Positions 62,408 through 64,000 of a stretch of 64,000 nt of DNA are shown here, piece after piece. Under the pieces are notes generated by a model that saw only the letters and a program-made list of their open reading frames with translations, searched no databases and was not told the DNA's origin. The first letter of the stretch is position 1. Each line of letters begins with the position of its first letter. Origin of the DNA: Paenibacillus sp. JNUCC32 (lineage in GTDB: Bacteria > Bacillota > Bacilli > Paenibacillales > Paenibacillaceae); assembly GCF_014863545.1 (NCBI RefSeq), contig NZ_CP062260.1, positions 558,001 to 622,000 on the forward strand, given 5' to 3'. The position numbers were made by a program, and so were the translations under genes.

Positions 62408-64000
62408 ATGAATATATTGACCGTGGAACAGGTAACGAAAAGCTATGGAGACAAAATTCTGTTTCAGGATGCTTCCTTCGGGATGGAGGACCAGGATAAA
62501 ATCGGGATCATCGGCGTAAACGGCACGGGGAAATCCACGTTTATGCGCGTTATCGCGGGGATTGAGCCGCCGGATGCCGGTAAAATATCGATGGGCAATC
62601 GCATCCGGGTGCGTTATCTGGCCCAGAACCCCGAGTTTGATCCGGACAATACCGTCCTGCAGCAGGTATTTGAGGGCGATCTTCCAGAGATGAAGGCGGT
62701 CCGGGAGTACACCGAAACGATGGAACTGCTGGAGCTGCATCCGAATCGCGAAGACCTGCAGCAGAAGCTGCTGAAGCTCAATCAGACGCTGGATACGCTG
62801 CAGGCGTGGCAGCTGGAAAGCGATGCGAAAACCATCCTGTCCAAGCTGGGCATCCGGAATTATGACGCGAAGATGGGGACGCTCTCAGGCGGCCAGCGTA
62901 AGCGGGTCGCATTGGCTGCGGCCTTGATTCAGCCTTCCGATTTGCTTATCTTGGATGAGCCGACGAACCATATCGACAATGAATCCGTGGCCTGGCTGGA
63001 ACAGTATCTGCAGAAGCGCCGGGGTGCGCTGCTCATGATTACGCATGATCGGTATTTTCTGGACCGGGTGGCCAATGTCATGCTGGAGCTGGACCACGGG
63101 CGGCTGTTCCGATATGAGGCGAATTACAGCCGCTTTCTGGAACTGAAGGCGGAGCGCGAGGAGCGTGAGGCTGCTTCCGAGCAGAAGCGCCAGAATTTGC
63201 TGCGGAACGAACTGGCCTGGATTCGCCGAGGAGCCAAGGCGCGTACGACCAAGCAGAAGGCGAGGATCGAACGATTCGAGAAGCTCAAGGATCAGGAGAT
63301 GGTACACAGCTCCGGCGAACTGGACGTCTCGGTCGCTTCTACCCGGCTGGGACGAAAAATTCTGGAGATTGAAGGTCTGCGGAAGAAGAGCGACGACAAA
63401 GTTCTCATTCAGGATCTTTCCTACATTGCCGTTCCCGAGGATCGGATCGGCATCGTTGGCCCGAACGGCAGCGGCAAATCCACGCTGCTCAATCTGATTG
63501 CCGGGCGGCTTCAGCCGGATGCCGGGGAAGTCGTGCTTGGCCCCACGGTCAAGCTCGGTTATTTCACCCAGGAGCATCAGGAGATGGACGGCAGTCAGCG
63601 AGTGATTGAGTATATCAAGGATGAAGCGGAGGTTGTCCGCACGGCGGACGGCTCGGCCATTACCGCGGCCCAGATGCTGGAACGCTTCCTGTTCCCGCCG
63701 GCGCTGCAGTGGACGCCGATCGCCAAGCTGTCCGGGGGCGAAAAGCGCAGGCTGTACCTGCTGCGGGTGCTGATGAGCGCGCCGAACGTGCTGCTTCTCG
63801 ATGAACCGACCAATGATCTGGACATTCAGACGCTGTCCGTCCTGGAGCAGTACCTGGATGAATTCCCGGGCGTCTGCATCGTGGTATCCCATGATCGCTT
63901 TTTCTTGGATCGAACGGTGGAAAAGATCATGGCGTTTGAGGGCAATGGACAGATCCGTGTCCATGTCGGCTCTTACAGCGAATATGCCGAATGGATGCAG
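62408..64000 (+). CDS. ABC-F family ATPase (YfmR/Uup-like), 3' partial
   Basis: Cytoplasmic translation-factor-type ATPase; 531 residues are visible and the frame is still open at the right edge, lacking the C-terminal coiled coil. Two ABC domains: Walker A 'GVNGTGKST' (36-44) and later 'GPNGSGKST', signatures 'LSGGQRKRV' and 'LSGGEKRRL', Walker B 'LLILDEPTNHID' and 'VLLLDEPTNDLD'. The charged linker between domains is typical of ABC-F. Members bind the ribosome E site and relieve stalling or confer antibiotic tolerance; YfmR/Uup is the best match in layout. ATG 62408 with a weak TAGGGA site. Confidence 0.93.
   Translation, partial: MNILTVEQVTKSYGDKILFQDASFGMEDQDKIGIIGVNGTGKSTFMRVIAGIEPPDAGKISMGNRIRVRYLAQNPEFDPDNTVLQQVFEGDLPEMKAVREYTETMELLELHPNREDLQQKLLKLNQTLDTLQAWQLESDAKTILSKLGIRNYDAKMGTLSGGQRKRVALAAALIQPSDLLILDEPTNHIDNESVAWLEQYLQKRRGALLMITHDRYFLDRVANVMLELDHGRLFRYEANYSRFLELKAEREEREAASEQKRQNLLRNELAWIRRGAKARTTKQKARIERFEKLKDQEMVHSSGELDVSVASTRLGRKILEIEGLRKKSDDKVLIQDLSYIAVPEDRIGIVGPNGSGKSTLLNLIAGRLQPDAGEVVLGPTVKLGYFTQEHQEMDGSQRVIEYIKDEAEVVRTADGSAITAAQMLERFLFPPALQWTPIAKLSGGEKRRLYLLRVLMSAPNVLLLDEPTNDLDIQTLSVLEQYLDEFPGVCIVVSHDRFFLDRTVEKIMAFEGNGQIRVHVGSYSEYAEWMQ

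Noticed and set aside
62885..63964. 359-codon minus-strand frame opposite the ABC-F gene
   Set aside because: The plus strand encodes both ABC domains without interruption; the minus frame is a shadow.

Overview
The window looks like a chromosomal segment of a Paenibacillus-type bacterium (Bacillota). The evidence is indirect: LplB/YtcP-type sugar permeases without a local ATPase, AraC regulators of carbohydrate loci, frequent TTG and GTG starts behind strong AGGAGG sites, GlpP antitermination, a bacterial nitric oxide synthase, a DdlR-ddl pair, and genes resembling Bacillus ytxG/ytxH, yuzB, yutE and yfmR. No phage, plasmid, CRISPR array or intact insertion sequence was found.

Bases 1-5.9 kb hold the end of a sugar-binding lipoprotein, two permeases and a GH38 alpha-mannosidase-like enzyme. 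Bases 6.3-9.1 kb hold a threonine-to-glycine operon (kbl, SDR-type tdh) and an XRE-cupin regulator. Bases 9.1-10.35 kb are gene-poor and repetitive: ten 35-37 bp tandem units, then a 21-bp motif present three times. Bases 10.4-11.6 kb carry a TetR regulator and a DUF4188 gene.

Bases 11.8-21.2 kb are a second glycan locus: membrane-bound AraC sensor, two permeases, binding lipoprotein, GH29 alpha-fucosidase and a DUF4091/GH123-like enzyme. Neither transporter has its own ATPase, so a shared MsmX-type ATPase is probably used. Bases 21.6-25.5 kb carry ddlR, ddl and an aminotransferase, with a thrice-repeated element before ddl. Bases 25.4-32.5 kb hold two facing sugar-catabolic clusters, each with an AraC regulator, TIM-barrel isomerases and a Gfo/Idh/MocA dehydrogenase, separated by a perfect 36-nt palindromic terminator.

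Bases 32.5-36.4 kb form a glycerol-3-phosphate module: glpD, a HAD phosphatase and glpP. glpD and the HAD gene have matching leader RNAs with terminators, the expected GlpP targets. MgtC-like, YhhN-like, copper-amine-oxidase-N, tRNA-Leu(CAG) and Asp-box lipoprotein genes follow. At 41.7 kb a purine riboswitch with a guanine-type C overlaps its terminator so that ligand binding should turn on an uncharacterised FAD-dependent dehydrogenase; a protein with two tandem HTH units is encoded divergently.

Bases 43.5-64 kb are mostly housekeeping: Dabb, DUF86, DUF948/YtxH, nos, murI, a LysM-M14 peptidase, several small conserved proteins, an LTA-synthase-like protein, an rRNA methyltransferase, an O-methyltransferase, an MFS exporter, hemE-hemH, CapA-like, GDPD, FAH, DUF92 and an ABC-F ATPase cut by the right edge.
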